From Pseudomonas mandelii (lineage in GTDB: Bacteria; Pseudomonadota; Gammaproteobacteria; Pseudomonadales; Pseudomonadaceae), in contig NZ_LT629796.1 of the NCBI RefSeq assembly GCF_900106065.1, forward strand, positions 1,524,001-1,588,000: a stretch of 64,000 nt of DNA, in the 5' to 3' direction. Both the position numbers and the translations under genes were made by a program. This document shows, piece after piece, positions 18,709 through 27,362 of the stretch. The notes beneath the pieces were generated by a model that was given only the letters and a program-made list of their open reading frames with translations, had not been told where the DNA came from and did not search any database. Numbering within the stretch: position 1 is the first letter of the stretch; each line of letters opens with the position of its first letter.

Positions 18709-19503
18709 TCAGATAATTCGTTGCCGACGATATTGCTCAGGCGTACACCCGGCCTGGCGTTGAAACATCGCAATAAATGCCGAACCGGTGCTGTAACCCA
18801 TGTCGAAGGCAATGTTTTGAATGCTGCGTTGACTGTCCAGCGCTTCGATCGCCGCGAGGAAACGCAAGCGTTGCCGCCACTCGCCGAAACTCATGCCCAG
18901 CTCACGGACAAACTGCCGCGCCAAGGTGCGTTCGCTGACATGGATCTGCGCGGCCCAGTGCGCCAATGGCCGATTGTCCCCGGGCTCGGCTTGCAGGGCT
19001 TCAAGTATTACGAGCAATCCCGAGCTGCTGGCGTAAGGCAAATAACACTCCTGGATGGGTGCCAGTTGCAACTGGTCCACCAACACCTGCGCCAGACGTT
19101 TGTCCGCATCGTGGTCGGGAATTTTCACGTCGCGGGCGGCGAAGTCCTTGAGGATCGCCTTGAGAATGTCGCTGATTGCCAGCGTGCACGCTTGTTGTGG
19201 CAACGCGGTGCACAACACCGGCGCCAGGCAGACCGCGCGATAGTTGATCGGTTGATTGCTGTAGAAACTGTGCTCGGTCTGCGGCGGCACCCACACCGCG
19301 TATTGCGGCGGCGACATGAAGCGGCTGCTGCCAATTTCCATGTGCAACACACCGTTGGCCGAATACTCGAGAGTCCCCCACGGGTGACGGTGGGTCGAGG
19401 CATATTCATGGGTGTCGAAGTCGGCATAACGGAAATAGACCGGGGACGGCAATTCTGCGAAATCGAGCAGGTCGATGTGTTTACTGGTCATGCTGTCCGT
19501 CAT
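18709..19503 (-). CDS. AraC-family transcriptional regulator
   Basis: The ~264-residue protein has an N-terminal cupin-type sensing domain (HRHPWGTLEYSANGVLHM, WVPPQTEHSFYS) and a C-terminal double helix-turn-helix (HVSERTLARQFVRELGMSFGEWRQRLRFL and IQNIAFDMGYSTGSAFIAMFQRQAGCTPEQYRR). It is divergent from the EamA transporter gene, with starts about 85 bases apart. It probably controls that exporter, as in many AraC/EamA pairs. The start is uncertain: ATG at 19503 or 19491, neither with a strong ribosome site. Confidence 0.9.
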   Translation of the reverse strand: MTDSMTSKHIDLLDFAELPSPVYFRYADFDTHEYASTHRHPWGTLEYSANGVLHMEIGSSRFMSPPQYAVWVPPQTEHSFYSNQPINYRAVCLAPVLCTALPQQACTLAISDILKAILKDFAARDVKIPDHDADKRLAQVLVDQLQLAPIQECYLPYASSSGLLVILEALQAEPGDNRPLAHWAAQIHVSERTLARQFVRELGMSFGEWRQRLRFLAAIEALDSQRSIQNIAFDMGYSTGSAFIAMFQRQAGCTPEQYRRQRII

Positions 19504-19588
19504 CAAGGGCAGGTTGTCTGGATTGAAGTATAGGCTTGCATCCAGACAGGCGGATAATCGCTCCTCACTAACGTTGATGGTTTTTCTG

Positions 19589-20476
19589 ATGCAATACGCT
19601 TATCCCCTGCTGGCCATTTTCATTTGGGCCGGCAACACCGTGATCAACAAACTGGCTGTCGGCGCGATCTTCCCCGCGGAAATCGGCTTCTATCGCTGGC
19701 TGCTGGCCGGGATTCTGTTCACGCCGTTCATGCTCAAACCGGTGATCGCGCATTGGCCCCAGATTCGCCCGAACCTGGGCAAGATTTTCATCCTTGGCGT
19801 GCTCGGCATGGCCGTCTATCAGAGCCTGGCGTACTTCGCCGCAACGCTGACTACAGCCACCAACATGGGGATCATCTTGTCGCTGATGCCCTTGATGTCG
19901 CTGGCCATGGCAATTGTCAGCCTCGGTCAGCGCCTGACTGCGGGCGCATTGGCCGGCGCGGTGTTGTCGTTCGCCGGCGTATTGGTGGTGGTGTCGTCCG
20001 GCAGCCTCGGCGCACTGCTTGAGCACGGCGTGAACCTGGGCGACGCGATGATGCTGATCGCCACGCTGGCCTACGCGATCTACAGCACGCTGCTGAAAAA
20101 ATGGCAGCTGCGCTTGCCGCCACTGGTGTTGTTGTATTTGCAGGTGCTGGTGGCGGTGGTGGTGCTGTTTCCGCTGTTTGTCGCTTCACCGAAGGTCGGA
20201 CTGACCTTGCAGAATATTCCGCTGGTGCTTTATGCCTGTTTGCTGGCTTCGATGCTGGCGCCATTGGCGTGGATGCAGGCCGTGGTGCGCCTGGGACCGA
20301 GCCGGACCACGCTGTTTTTCAATTTGCTGCCGTTGATTACGGCGTTGATTGCGGCGGTGGTACTGAATGAACAGTTGGCGATGTATCACCTGGTGGGTGG
20401 GGTGTTGACGCTGGGTGGGGTGGTGCTTTCGGAGCGCTGGACTACCGTGTTGGGCCGTAAGGTCAGCGTTGCCTGA
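19589..20476 (+). CDS. EamA-family (DMT) inner-membrane exporter
   Basis: The 295-residue protein has ten predicted membrane segments in two EamA repeats, starting MQYAYPLLAIFIWAGNTVINKLAVG. Typical features are the FYRWLLAGILFTPF segment in repeat 1 and PLAWMQAVVRLGPSRTTLFFNLLPLITALIAAVVLNEQ in repeat 2. Family members export amino acids or other small metabolites; the substrate here is unknown. The start was placed at ATG 19589, where homologous proteins usually begin; an ATG at 19577 is possible. It is divergent from the AraC-type gene. Confidence 0.9.
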   Translation: MQYAYPLLAIFIWAGNTVINKLAVGAIFPAEIGFYRWLLAGILFTPFMLKPVIAHWPQIRPNLGKIFILGVLGMAVYQSLAYFAATLTTATNMGIILSLMPLMSLAMAIVSLGQRLTAGALAGAVLSFAGVLVVVSSGSLGALLEHGVNLGDAMMLIATLAYAIYSTLLKKWQLRLPPLVLLYLQVLVAVVVLFPLFVASPKVGLTLQNIPLVLYACLLASMLAPLAWMQAVVRLGPSRTTLFFNLLPLITALIAAVVLNEQLAMYHLVGGVLTLGGVVLSERWTTVLGRKVSVA

Positions 20477-20504
20477 CCCGACGCCTTCGCGGTCCAACTG
20501 ACGT

Positions 20505-21395
20505 TTACACGCCAGCCGCTTTCAATCGGGCCGCATGCTCGACAAACAACCGCACCGGATCCGCCCCTTTCCCCACCAGCCCCAGCGACTGATTGACGAT
20601 GTCGAAGTGATCCATCGGATACTCATCGCCAATCACCGTCCCCAAGTGCGAGCTATAACGCCCGACCATCCCGTCGCAATGCCCGGTTTCGCGCACAAAG
20701 GTTCTGGCAAACAGCCGGCAACTGCGGTTCGTGCCGTCGAACCGGTTACCGCCGCGGTCCGTCTTGCCCGGTTGCAACGTCCCGGACCAGGAGTAATAGC
20801 GCACGCCGTTGACCTCTTCCGGCCCGTGCCCGCCCCAGGTTTCAGGCAGGCCCTGTGGATAACGCTGATTGAACAGCGCCACGCCTTGAGTGGTCAGCGA
20901 ATGGTGCGAAGCCGGGATATCCACAGGCAACTTCGGCCCGCGATAGCCGGTTTCCAGCAGGCTCATCAACGCGCCGATCCAGCGCAACAACACGCTGAGA
21001 ACCCGTCCTTTGAACGTGTCGGCCGGGTAATGCTTTTCCAGATAATCCGCCAGCTCCGAGCCATGATTCGGCCCTGCGACCGACGTGACGGACGCCACGC
21101 GATCCGGACGTTTGGCGGCCGCGTAACGGGCTGTGAGCGAGCCTTGGCTGTGGCCGATCAGGTTGACCTTCTCGGCCCCGGTTTCCCGCATAATCTCCTC
21201 GATCCGCGCCAGCAACTGCTCGCCGCGCACCTCGCTGGAATTGAGCGGCGAGACCTGCACCGCAAACACCGTCGCCCCACCCCGGCGCAACGCCGAAATG
21301 ATTCCGTACCAGTACGGATACAGCACCAGACGGATAAACCCGAGCATTCCCGGGACCAGCACCAACGGATAACGCGTGGCAGAACCTTGCGACAT
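20505..21395 (-). CDS. triacylglycerol lipase, P. fragi-like family I.1, without signal peptide
   Basis: The 296-residue alpha/beta hydrolase has the lipase nucleophile elbow GHSQG with S83. D241 (CDGMVGRYSSHLG) and H263 (MDHFD) complete the catalytic triad. The oxyanion-hole region is LVLVPGMLGF, and ALRRGGATVFAVQVSPLNSSEVRGEQLL is typical of Pseudomonas family I.1 lipases. It begins MSQGSATRYPLVLVPG, with no signal peptide, like P. fragi-type enzymes and unlike P. aeruginosa LipA. No lipase foldase gene is adjacent. It hydrolyses triglycerides or esters; its route out of the cell, if any, is unclear. Confidence 0.9.
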   Translation of the reverse strand: MSQGSATRYPLVLVPGMLGFIRLVLYPYWYGIISALRRGGATVFAVQVSPLNSSEVRGEQLLARIEEIMRETGAEKVNLIGHSQGSLTARYAAAKRPDRVASVTSVAGPNHGSELADYLEKHYPADTFKGRVLSVLLRWIGALMSLLETGYRGPKLPVDIPASHHSLTTQGVALFNQRYPQGLPETWGGHGPEEVNGVRYYSWSGTLQPGKTDRGGNRFDGTNRSCRLFARTFVRETGHCDGMVGRYSSHLGTVIGDEYPMDHFDIVNQSLGLVGKGADPVRLFVEHAARLKAAGV

Positions 21396-21503
21396 GGACG
21401 GACATCCTTGTGATCGGTGAGATGAAGCAAGGCGCGATGCAAGACGTCAGCCAAGCATCGTCACCCAAGATGACAACTCGACGACCAGTCTATGACATCC
21501 ACC

Positions 21504-21809
21504 CTACTTCAGCCCCACCACGCCTGCCACGATCAGCCCCACCGACACCAGCTTGATCGCCGTCAGGCTTTCACCCAGCAGCGCAAAGCCGAGAAACACC
21601 GTGCCCAGCGAACCGATGGCGGTCCAGATCGGGTAGGCGATGCTTACCGGCAACTCGCGCATGGCCAGGGTCAGGAAGTAAATCCCGCCGACGGCGGCCA
21701 CCACCGTGATCAGCGATGGCCAGAGCCGGGTAAAGCCTTCGGCGTACTTCATGCCCATGGCGAAGGTAACTTCGAACCCGGCGGCGATCAGCAGAAACAG
21801 CCAGGCCAT
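21504..21809 (-). CDS. SMR-family (EmrE/Gdx-type) small multidrug transporter
   Basis: This 101-residue protein has four membrane helices. The conserved membrane glutamate is E13 (LIAAGFEVTFAMGMKYAEGFTRL). Helix 3 is PVSIAYPIWTAIGSLGTVFLG and helix 4 follows ESLTAIKLVSVGLIVAGV. SMR proteins work as antiparallel dimers exchanging protons for cationic compounds or guanidinium. The Gdx versus Qac subtype cannot be settled by eye. Its ATG overlaps the stop of the azoreductase gene by one base, so the two are translationally coupled. Confidence 0.92.
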   Translation of the reverse strand: MAWLFLLIAAGFEVTFAMGMKYAEGFTRLWPSLITVVAAVGGIYFLTLAMRELPVSIAYPIWTAIGSLGTVFLGFALLGESLTAIKLVSVGLIVAGVVGLK

Positions 21810-22447
21810 CAGAACTCCCGGGCCAGCGTCAGCAAACGCTGCTCGGCTTCGGCCAGCGAAATCTCGAACGTGCGCTCAGCCGACTCTTCGCCTTCGGCAG
21901 CCACCACGGTGATGTCGGTGATGCCGATGAACCCCAGCGCGGTGCGCAGCAACGGATCGGCATGGTTCATCGCCTCCAGCTCGCCGCCCGGCCCGAAACC
22001 GAAGCCGCCGCGACTGGTGACGATCAGGGCTTTTTTGCCGTGCACCAACGGCTCGTACTGCGCCACGCCATTGTCCAGGGTGTGATTGAACGTCAGCCCG
22101 AGCCGCACAATCTGATCGATCCAGGCCTTGAGGCCGCTGGGTACGCTGAAGTTGTGCATCGGCGTGGAAATCACCAGCAAATCGTGACCGAGCAACTCGC
22201 CGACCAGCTCATCGCTGAACGCCAGGTCGGCCTGCATCGACAAGGGACGCGCTTGGGGCTCGGGGTAAAAGGCCGCGGCCACAAAGGCCTCGTTAACCGG
22301 CGGTATCAATGCCCGACCTATTTCCCGGCGAGTCAGCTGCGACTGAGGATGTCGCGCTTGCCAAGCGCCAAGAAACACTTCCGCCAGACGCCGGGAATGG
22401 GAACGCTCGCCACGGGGGCTGGCATGGATCGCAAGAATCTTGCTCAT
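21809..22447 (-). CDS. azoR: FMN-dependent NADH-azoreductase
   Basis: The 212-residue protein has the flavodoxin-like fold of AzoR. The FMN phosphate loop is [20 protein letters not shown], then [24 protein letters not shown] (PMYNF-type motif) and [13 protein letters not shown], all family signatures. It reduces azo dyes and quinones with NADH in the cytoplasm. The ATG at 22447 has an AAGGAG site 8 bases upstream; the longer open frame to 22498 is not needed. It heads a two-gene operon with the SMR transporter and is divergent from a LysR regulator. Confidence 0.93.
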   Translation of the reverse strand: MSKILAIHASPRGERSHSRRLAEVFLGAWQARHPQSQLTRREIGRALIPPVNEAFVAAAFYPEPQARPLSMQADLAFSDELVGELLGHDLLVISTPMHNFSVPSGLKAWIDQIVRLGLTFNHTLDNGVAQYEPLVHGKKALIVTSRGGFGFGPGGELEAMNHADPLLRTALGFIGITDITVVAAEGEESAERTFEISLAEAEQRLLTLAREF

Positions 22448-22564
22448 CTGAATCTCCTTAAGGGCTAAACTGCCTGTGGCTTGCAGATTGAAGCTCACAG
22501 CCGCCCTTCTTCAACTGAGTAGAAATCAGTCTGGATGAATCCATTTCATCCATGGAGTATTTGA

Positions 22565-23467
22565 ATGTTTGCCTCGTTGCCGCTCACCGCCCTGCGCGCC
22601 TTCGAATCCGCCTCGCGCCTGCTGAGTTTCAAGGCCGCCGCCGAAGAACTTTCGGTGACGCCCACAGCGGTGTCGCACCAGATTCGTTCGCTGGAGAACT
22701 GGCTCGGCGTGCCGCTGTTCGAGCGGCTGCCACGGCAGGTGCGCCTCACCGACGGCGGCGAACGGTTGTTCCGCAGCCTGCACGGCGCGCTGCTGGAAGT
22801 GGCGCAAAGCGTCGACACCCTGCGCCCGCAACGCAGCGGCGCGAGCCTGACGATCTCCACCACGGCGGCCTTCGCGGCGTTGTGGCTGGTGCCGCGTCTG
22901 GGTCGGTTTTACGCCCGCCATCCGAACATCAACCTGCGCCTGGACACCCACTGCGAAGTCATCGATCTGCATCAGGACGCCAGCGTCGATTTGGTGGTGC
23001 GCTACAGCCTGGGTGATTACCCGAACCTTTATGGGCTGTGCCTGTTCGACGAATCGTTCGGCGTCTATGGCTCGCCCGGGCAGGTGGCCCTGGCGGCCGA
23101 GCGGGCACCCACGCTGATCAGCGTGCGCTGGCACAACTCCAAACTCTACGCCCACGGCTGGGCGGCCTGGTGCGCGCAGTCCGGCGAAAGTTGGCTGACA
23201 GGCCAACCGGCGGTCCGTGAATACGACGAAGAGCATTACGCCCTGCAAGCCGCGATCGCCGGGCAGGGGCTGGTGCTGGCGAGCAATATCCTGGTGTCGG
23301 AAAGCGTGGCCAACGGTTTACTGGTCGCCTACCGGGGCGAGGTCCAGGTCGATGGCGCCGGCTATAGCGCACTCTGTGTGCCGGGACGCGAACGGCATCC
23401 GCCGGTGCGGGCGTTTTTTGCGTGGCTGCGCGAGGAGGCGCTGCTGTCCGGGCATGGGTTGGCGTGA
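22565..23467 (+). CDS. LysR-family regulator (GcvA-like)
   Basis: The 300-residue protein has the N-terminal winged helix (LPLTALRAFESASRLLSFKAAAEELSVTPTAVSHQIRSLENWLGVPLFERLPRQVRLTDGG compressed over residues 4-65) and a periplasmic-binding-like effector domain. The pattern is that of the GcvA/AmpR branch. It is transcribed divergently from azoR, with starts 117 bases apart, so it most likely regulates azoR and the SMR gene, probably in response to a quinone or electrophile. The inducer is inferred. Confidence 0.93.
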   Translation: MFASLPLTALRAFESASRLLSFKAAAEELSVTPTAVSHQIRSLENWLGVPLFERLPRQVRLTDGGERLFRSLHGALLEVAQSVDTLRPQRSGASLTISTTAAFAALWLVPRLGRFYARHPNINLRLDTHCEVIDLHQDASVDLVVRYSLGDYPNLYGLCLFDESFGVYGSPGQVALAAERAPTLISVRWHNSKLYAHGWAAWCAQSGESWLTGQPAVREYDEEHYALQAAIAGQGLVLASNILVSESVANGLLVAYRGEVQVDGAGYSALCVPGRERHPPVRAFFAWLREEALLSGHGLA

Positions 23468-23595
23468 CCATTTCGGGCGCTTTTTACGATGGACAAATGG
23501 CATAAAACTTTTCGCCGCGCTCATCACTCACACCTTAAGTAGCGATCACTTCCCCAGAAGGTGACGCAAACCGGATTAGCCTCCAGGAGAACGAG

Positions 23596-24126
23596 ATGAG
23601 TGACATGCATTTGTCTGACGTAACCACCCTTCGCGAACGGGCCCGCAAGAACGTCGAGAACGGCGCGGTGACCGAAAGCTACAGCGCTGACCGTGAAGAA
23701 GTATTGCGCCTGCTGAACGAGTCGTTGGCCACGGAACTGGTCTGCGTGTTGCGCTACAAGCGCCACTACTTCATGGCCAGCGGCTTGAAAGCCAACGTCG
23801 CGGCCGACGAATTCCTCGAGCACGCAACCCAGGAAGCCGAGCACGCCGACCGACTGGCCGAGCGCATCGTGCAACTGGGCGGTGAGCCGGAGTTCAACCC
23901 TGACCTGCTGTCGAGGAACTCCCACGCGCAATATGTGGCGGGCAATTCACTGAAAGAGATGGTCTACGAAGACCTGGTCGCCGAGCGGATTGCCATCGAC
24001 AGCTACCGCGAGATCATTCAGTACATCGGCGAAAAAGACCCGACCACCCGGCGCATCTTTGAAGACATCCTGGCTCAGGAAGAAGAGCATGCGGATGACA
24101 TGGCCGACATTCTGAAAGATCTTTAG
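23596..24126 (+). CDS. ferritin-like (bacterioferritin-type) diiron protein
   Basis: This 176-residue helical protein has the ferritin diiron signatures: E in LNESLATELVCVLRYKRHYF, E-x-x-H in EFLEHATQEAEHADRLAERI, E in YEDLVAERIAIDSYREII, and EEEH in ILAQEEEHADDMADIL. These give the full ligand set of a four-helix bundle. It probably stores iron or detoxifies peroxide in the cytoplasm. The N-terminal 30 residues are a variable extension. A CAGGAGA ribosome site precedes the ATG. No heme-binding Met could be assigned, so bacterioferritin proper is not certain. Confidence 0.88.
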   Translation: MSDMHLSDVTTLRERARKNVENGAVTESYSADREEVLRLLNESLATELVCVLRYKRHYFMASGLKANVAADEFLEHATQEAEHADRLAERIVQLGGEPEFNPDLLSRNSHAQYVAGNSLKEMVYEDLVAERIAIDSYREIIQYIGEKDPTTRRIFEDILAQEEEHADDMADILKDL

Positions 24127-24136
24127 GGCCTTTCAG

Positions 24137-24212
24137 ATCGCCTTCGCGGGCGAGCCTCGCTCCTACAGGTTTAGTATTCTCCTGAAGGAGCGAGACTTAC
24201 CCGCGAAGGCAG
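24137..24212. repeat. variant REP palindrome pair
   Basis: An imperfect inverted pair (CCTTCGCGGGCGAGCCTCGCTCCTACAGG ... GGAGCGAGACTTACCCGCGAAGG) lies between the convergent ferritin-like and AsmA genes. It is a different REP subtype from the main GTGGGAGCGAGCCTGCTCGCGA family. Confidence 0.75.
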
Positions 24213-24228
24213 CCACACTGACACCCCA

Positions 24229-26304
24229 TTATTTCGTTGGTTTAACGGTCACCGGCGCCTTGCCTGCCTTCATCTGTTCCAACAATGGCGCACACTGATT
24301 CGGCTCACCCCCACTCGGTGCCACCAACGCCAACAGCCCCGCCGCTGGCGCTGCAATCACGCCCAATGCAACCATCCCGGCGCCACGCAAAATCAGCGGC
24401 ACCGCCTTCACGCCCGCATCCGGCTTGATGAACTTGCCCCGCACGTATAGCGGCGAGCGCAACGAAATCAACCGCCAGCCTTTGGATTCCGGGGTGATCG
24501 TCAGGTCCAACTGCTCCGTCGCCATGTTCGCCGTGCCGTCGATATAGATGATCGCGTTCTCGGTATCGAAGACGAACAGTCGGGTGGTGGCCAAACCGGT
24601 CTTGATATCGAAGTCGGCCGCCGCGCAATTGATCTTCACTTCCTTGTCGCCAAAGATCTTGCCCACCACATAGTTGCCGACGTTGAGCCCGGCCAGCTCC
24701 ATCAACTCGCGGCTGATGGCGCCATCGTTGATCAGCATTTTCAGATTGCCATTGGCGCTGCCCAGCAGCTTGGCCACCGAGTTGCCACGGCCGGTGATGT
24801 CGGCATCACCGTTGAGTTCGCCGAAACTGGTTTTCATCGGTTCAAAGGTCGGGAACAGCTGCTTGAGCTTGAACTTGCGCGCGGTCAGTTTGGCCCGGCC
24901 TTCCAACGGCTCGGTGCGGCCATTGAGGCGAATCTGCGCATCCAGGTTGCCGCCCGCCACGCCGAAACGCAGAGGCTCCAGACTGAGAACACCGTCGGTC
25001 AGCACCAGGTGCGTATAGAGGTCATTGAACGGCAATTTTTCGCTGTGGATGATGCGCTTGCCGGTGAATTCGACGTCGGCGTCCATGTCACGCCAGCGCT
25101 CGGTCTTGAACTCCTCGACCGGCAACACCTTGTCCGTCGGCTGCTTGCTTTCGCCGCCACGGGCCTTTTGCTTGGCGTTGGAGTCAGCACCGATCAACGG
25201 GGCCAGGTCGGCGAACAGCAGTTGGTTGGAAACAAGCGAACCACTGAGTTTCGGCCGCGGCTGGCTGGCGACATAGGCCAGGCTGCCGTGGATGTCGCTC
25301 TCGCCGATCTTGCCGTTGAATGCTTCATAGCGGAACACCGCACCACCCGGCTCATGCAGTTTGGCGATCAAATGCCCGTCGGTCTCGTAGGGCGGCGTAT
25401 CCGGCAGCGTCACACCGGTCAGCGGATAGAGATTGCCCAGGCTGGTACCGGCCAGTTTCAGGCGCAGGTCCAGGGCGCCGAGGTTCAGCGGATCGGTCAG
25501 CGTTCCGGCCAGTTCGACACTGGTATCGGCGATCTTCACTTGCGCCTGGAGCGGGAACGGCCTGGCCGCATCCTGCAATGCCAGCAACCCGCCGATCTTG
25601 CCTTCGCCCGCGAGTTTCTGATTGTGGTATTGGCCTTTGACCTTCAGCGCGAACGCGTAATCCTGGGGAGCCGCGCCTTTCTCCTGCGCGGTTTTTGCGG
25701 CTTTGTCGCCGACGATATCGCTGAACGGAATAGGTTTGCCCAACGGATCAATCAGCACATCGAGCTGAGTCTTGAGGTTCTGGTCATCGAGGGTGACGTG
25801 GCCCTTGTCGAAGCCGATGGCACCGATGTCCACCACCCAGCTCGAAGGCTCGGCGTTCGGGTCTTTGGGGTCGAACTGGAACGTCCAGTTGGCACGGCCA
25901 TCGGCCAGGCGCTGAAGGTCGGCATTCGGCTCGGTCAGGTCAATACGCGGGATCACCACCCGTTGCGCCAGCAATGCCAAGGGTGAAATACGCAGCTCGA
26001 CGCGTTTGAGGGTGACCATCTGTGGTTTTTTCGACCAGTCCGGGTTACCCAGGCTCAGGTCTTCGGCCACCACGTGCGGCCACGGCACCCAGGCCCGCCA
26101 ACCGCCCTCGTCGGGCTCGCGCTGCCAGACCACCGCGAGGTTGCCATTAATGGCGAACGGACGATGCAGCTCTTCAGAAACTTTGGCGTTAAGGGGCGGT
26201 TTGATCCGGTTCCAATCGAAGAACGCGATGATCAGAACCAATACCGCCAGCAAGACAATCAGGCTGGCGAAGGTCCAGGTAACAATTTTACGAGTGCGCG
26301 TCAT
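24229..26304 (-). CDS. AsmA-family envelope protein
   Basis: The 691-residue protein has one N-terminal membrane helix (KIVTWTFASLIVLLAVLVLIIAFFDW) followed by a large periplasmic region. It carries the AsmA signatures RPFAINGNLAV near 45-55, RVELRISPLALL, and near the C-terminus ISRELMELAGLNVGNYVVGKIFGDKEVKINCAAADFDIKTGLA, then DLTITPESKGWRLISLRSPLYVRGKF. AsmA-like proteins form long hydrophobic grooves that help move phospholipid toward the outer membrane. The start at 26304 has an AGGAG site; the frame extends open to 26382 without support. Confidence 0.92.
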   Translation of the reverse strand: MTRTRKIVTWTFASLIVLLAVLVLIIAFFDWNRIKPPLNAKVSEELHRPFAINGNLAVVWQREPDEGGWRAWVPWPHVVAEDLSLGNPDWSKKPQMVTLKRVELRISPLALLAQRVVIPRIDLTEPNADLQRLADGRANWTFQFDPKDPNAEPSSWVVDIGAIGFDKGHVTLDDQNLKTQLDVLIDPLGKPIPFSDIVGDKAAKTAQEKGAAPQDYAFALKVKGQYHNQKLAGEGKIGGLLALQDAARPFPLQAQVKIADTSVELAGTLTDPLNLGALDLRLKLAGTSLGNLYPLTGVTLPDTPPYETDGHLIAKLHEPGGAVFRYEAFNGKIGESDIHGSLAYVASQPRPKLSGSLVSNQLLFADLAPLIGADSNAKQKARGGESKQPTDKVLPVEEFKTERWRDMDADVEFTGKRIIHSEKLPFNDLYTHLVLTDGVLSLEPLRFGVAGGNLDAQIRLNGRTEPLEGRAKLTARKFKLKQLFPTFEPMKTSFGELNGDADITGRGNSVAKLLGSANGNLKMLINDGAISRELMELAGLNVGNYVVGKIFGDKEVKINCAAADFDIKTGLATTRLFVFDTENAIIYIDGTANMATEQLDLTITPESKGWRLISLRSPLYVRGKFIKPDAGVKAVPLILRGAGMVALGVIAAPAAGLLALVAPSGGEPNQCAPLLEQMKAGKAPVTVKPTK

Positions 26305-26690
26305 TGCACAGGGCTCCTGATACGACTGAGCGCCCTGACTGCGACGCACGTGTGAAACGACAGGCCAGAACCGGCCTGCCATGGAATCTACGACTGAAAA
26401 ACGGCCCGCAGGTTTAACCGAAACATCGATTAATCCTCAAATAATCGACCGGGGAGAGACTGCCCCCGAATCCAGCGTTACCGCCCCCGCACTTTTGTGC
26501 GGCATCAGTGGGTCGAAAATACCCACTCCAGTGCAAAAGCGATCGCCGGAGACACCCGTTCTAGAGCGCTTCGGCAGAACAATCAATTCCGTTGATTATT
26601 ACCATTGCGTTTATGAACTTTTATATCGACTTATCGAGAGTAGCATTGCCCTCGTACCCACTTTATCGCCCCCCCAAGGAGCAACCCATC
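26305..26690. other. intergenic region without recognised gene
   Basis: This 386-base gap separates the divergent AsmA gene and the repeat-protein gene. It contains a short perfect hairpin CAGGCC-AGAACC-GGCCTG at 26361-26378 near the AsmA start. It becomes AT-rich toward 26640, where a promoter for the repeat protein is likely, but no convincing -35/-10 pair was identified. Confidence 0.5.
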
Positions 26691-27188
26691 ATGAAACGCC
26701 AATTACTGCTTAGCCTTACCCTCTCAATGCTGGCCAGCACCGCTTTCGCTCTGCCTGCTGCTGACCAGGCCACTCCACAAGTCAAAGACAGCCGCTCGGT
26801 GTTCAGCCAAACCGTCGCTGCCGATGGTTCCGACCGCACTCCACAAGGCCAGACCCTTGCCGAAGGTGGCAATGATCGCTTGAAAGAAAAAGGCCTGATC
26901 ACTGAAGACGGTTATGACAAAACGCCACAAGGCCAGGTTCTCGCCGCTGATGGTTCCGACCGCACCCCAGGCCAAACACTGGCTGCCGATGGTTCCGACC
27001 GCACTCCAGGCCAAACATTGGCTGCCGATGGTTCCGACCGCACCCCAGGCCAAACACTGGCTGCCGATGGTTCCGACCGCACCCCAGGTCAAACACTGGC
27101 TGCCGATGGTTCCGACCGCACTCCAGGCCAAACACTCGCCGAAGGTGGTGGTGACCGTGTCATCGAACGCAACAGCGCTGTGAGCTGA
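26691..27188 (+). CDS. exported 13-residue tandem-repeat protein of unknown function
   Basis: The 165-residue protein starts with a clear signal peptide (MKRQLLLSLTLSMLASTAFA, cleavage near ALP-AA). The rest is low complexity. A short degenerate part (VAADGSDRTPQGQTLAEGGNDRLKEKG) is followed by five contiguous units of 13 residues, consensus TPGQTLAADGSDR, then EGGGDRVIERN. There are no cysteines after the signal, the charge is acidic, and there is no membrane anchor, so it is probably a disordered periplasmic or secreted protein. The ATG at 26691 has an AAGGAG site. A strong terminator follows, so it is monocistronic. I do not recognise a function. Confidence 0.8.
   Translation: MKRQLLLSLTLSMLASTAFALPAADQATPQVKDSRSVFSQTVAADGSDRTPQGQTLAEGGNDRLKEKGLITEDGYDKTPQGQVLAADGSDRTPGQTLAADGSDRTPGQTLAADGSDRTPGQTLAADGSDRTPGQTLAADGSDRTPGQTLAEGGGDRVIERNSAVS
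26949..27143. repeat. 39-bp tandem repeat array (five units) inside the repeat-protein gene
   Basis: Units beginning GATGGTTCCGACCGCAC start at 26949, 26988, 27027, 27066 and 27105, exactly 39 bases apart. They differ by only a few synonymous bases (CCC/CTC, CTG/TTG). Each encodes 13 residues, so copy-number change would stay in frame. Confidence 0.95.
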
Positions 27189-27204
27189 GCCCATGGCGGC
27201 CCTG

Positions 27205-27236
27205 AAAAAAAGCCCAATCCCCGGATTGGGCTTTTG
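27205..27236 (+). terminator. Rho-independent terminator after the repeat-protein gene
   Basis: AGCCCAATCC (27211-27220) pairs perfectly with GGATTGGGCT (27223-27232) around CC. The stem is preceded by AAAAAA and followed by TTTT. It lies 17 bases after the stop codon. Confidence 0.9.
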
Positions 27237-27362
27237 ACTTTATAGGGTTTTGCCTCATTGGAAGTTGTACATCCCCGCTTGATCCCCCGATAGTCGTTCG
27301 ACGCCAGCGAAGCCGATTTGCTAGAGTGCGCCGCTGTCCCTGTCCAGAAAAACACCCTTGCG

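Noticed and set aside
2734..19503. Genomic island with integrase, transposase or tRNA attachment site around the two giant genes
   Set aside because: No mobile-element gene, tRNA or flanking direct repeat was seen; the intervening genes are ordinary Pseudomonas genes.
26949..27143. CRISPR array
   Set aside because: The repeats are contiguous 39-bp units without unique spacers and are coding.
26724..27194. 156-residue antisense open frame across the 39-bp repeats
   Set aside because: A repeat whose length is a multiple of three keeps every frame open. The plus strand has the signal peptide, ribosome site and terminator.
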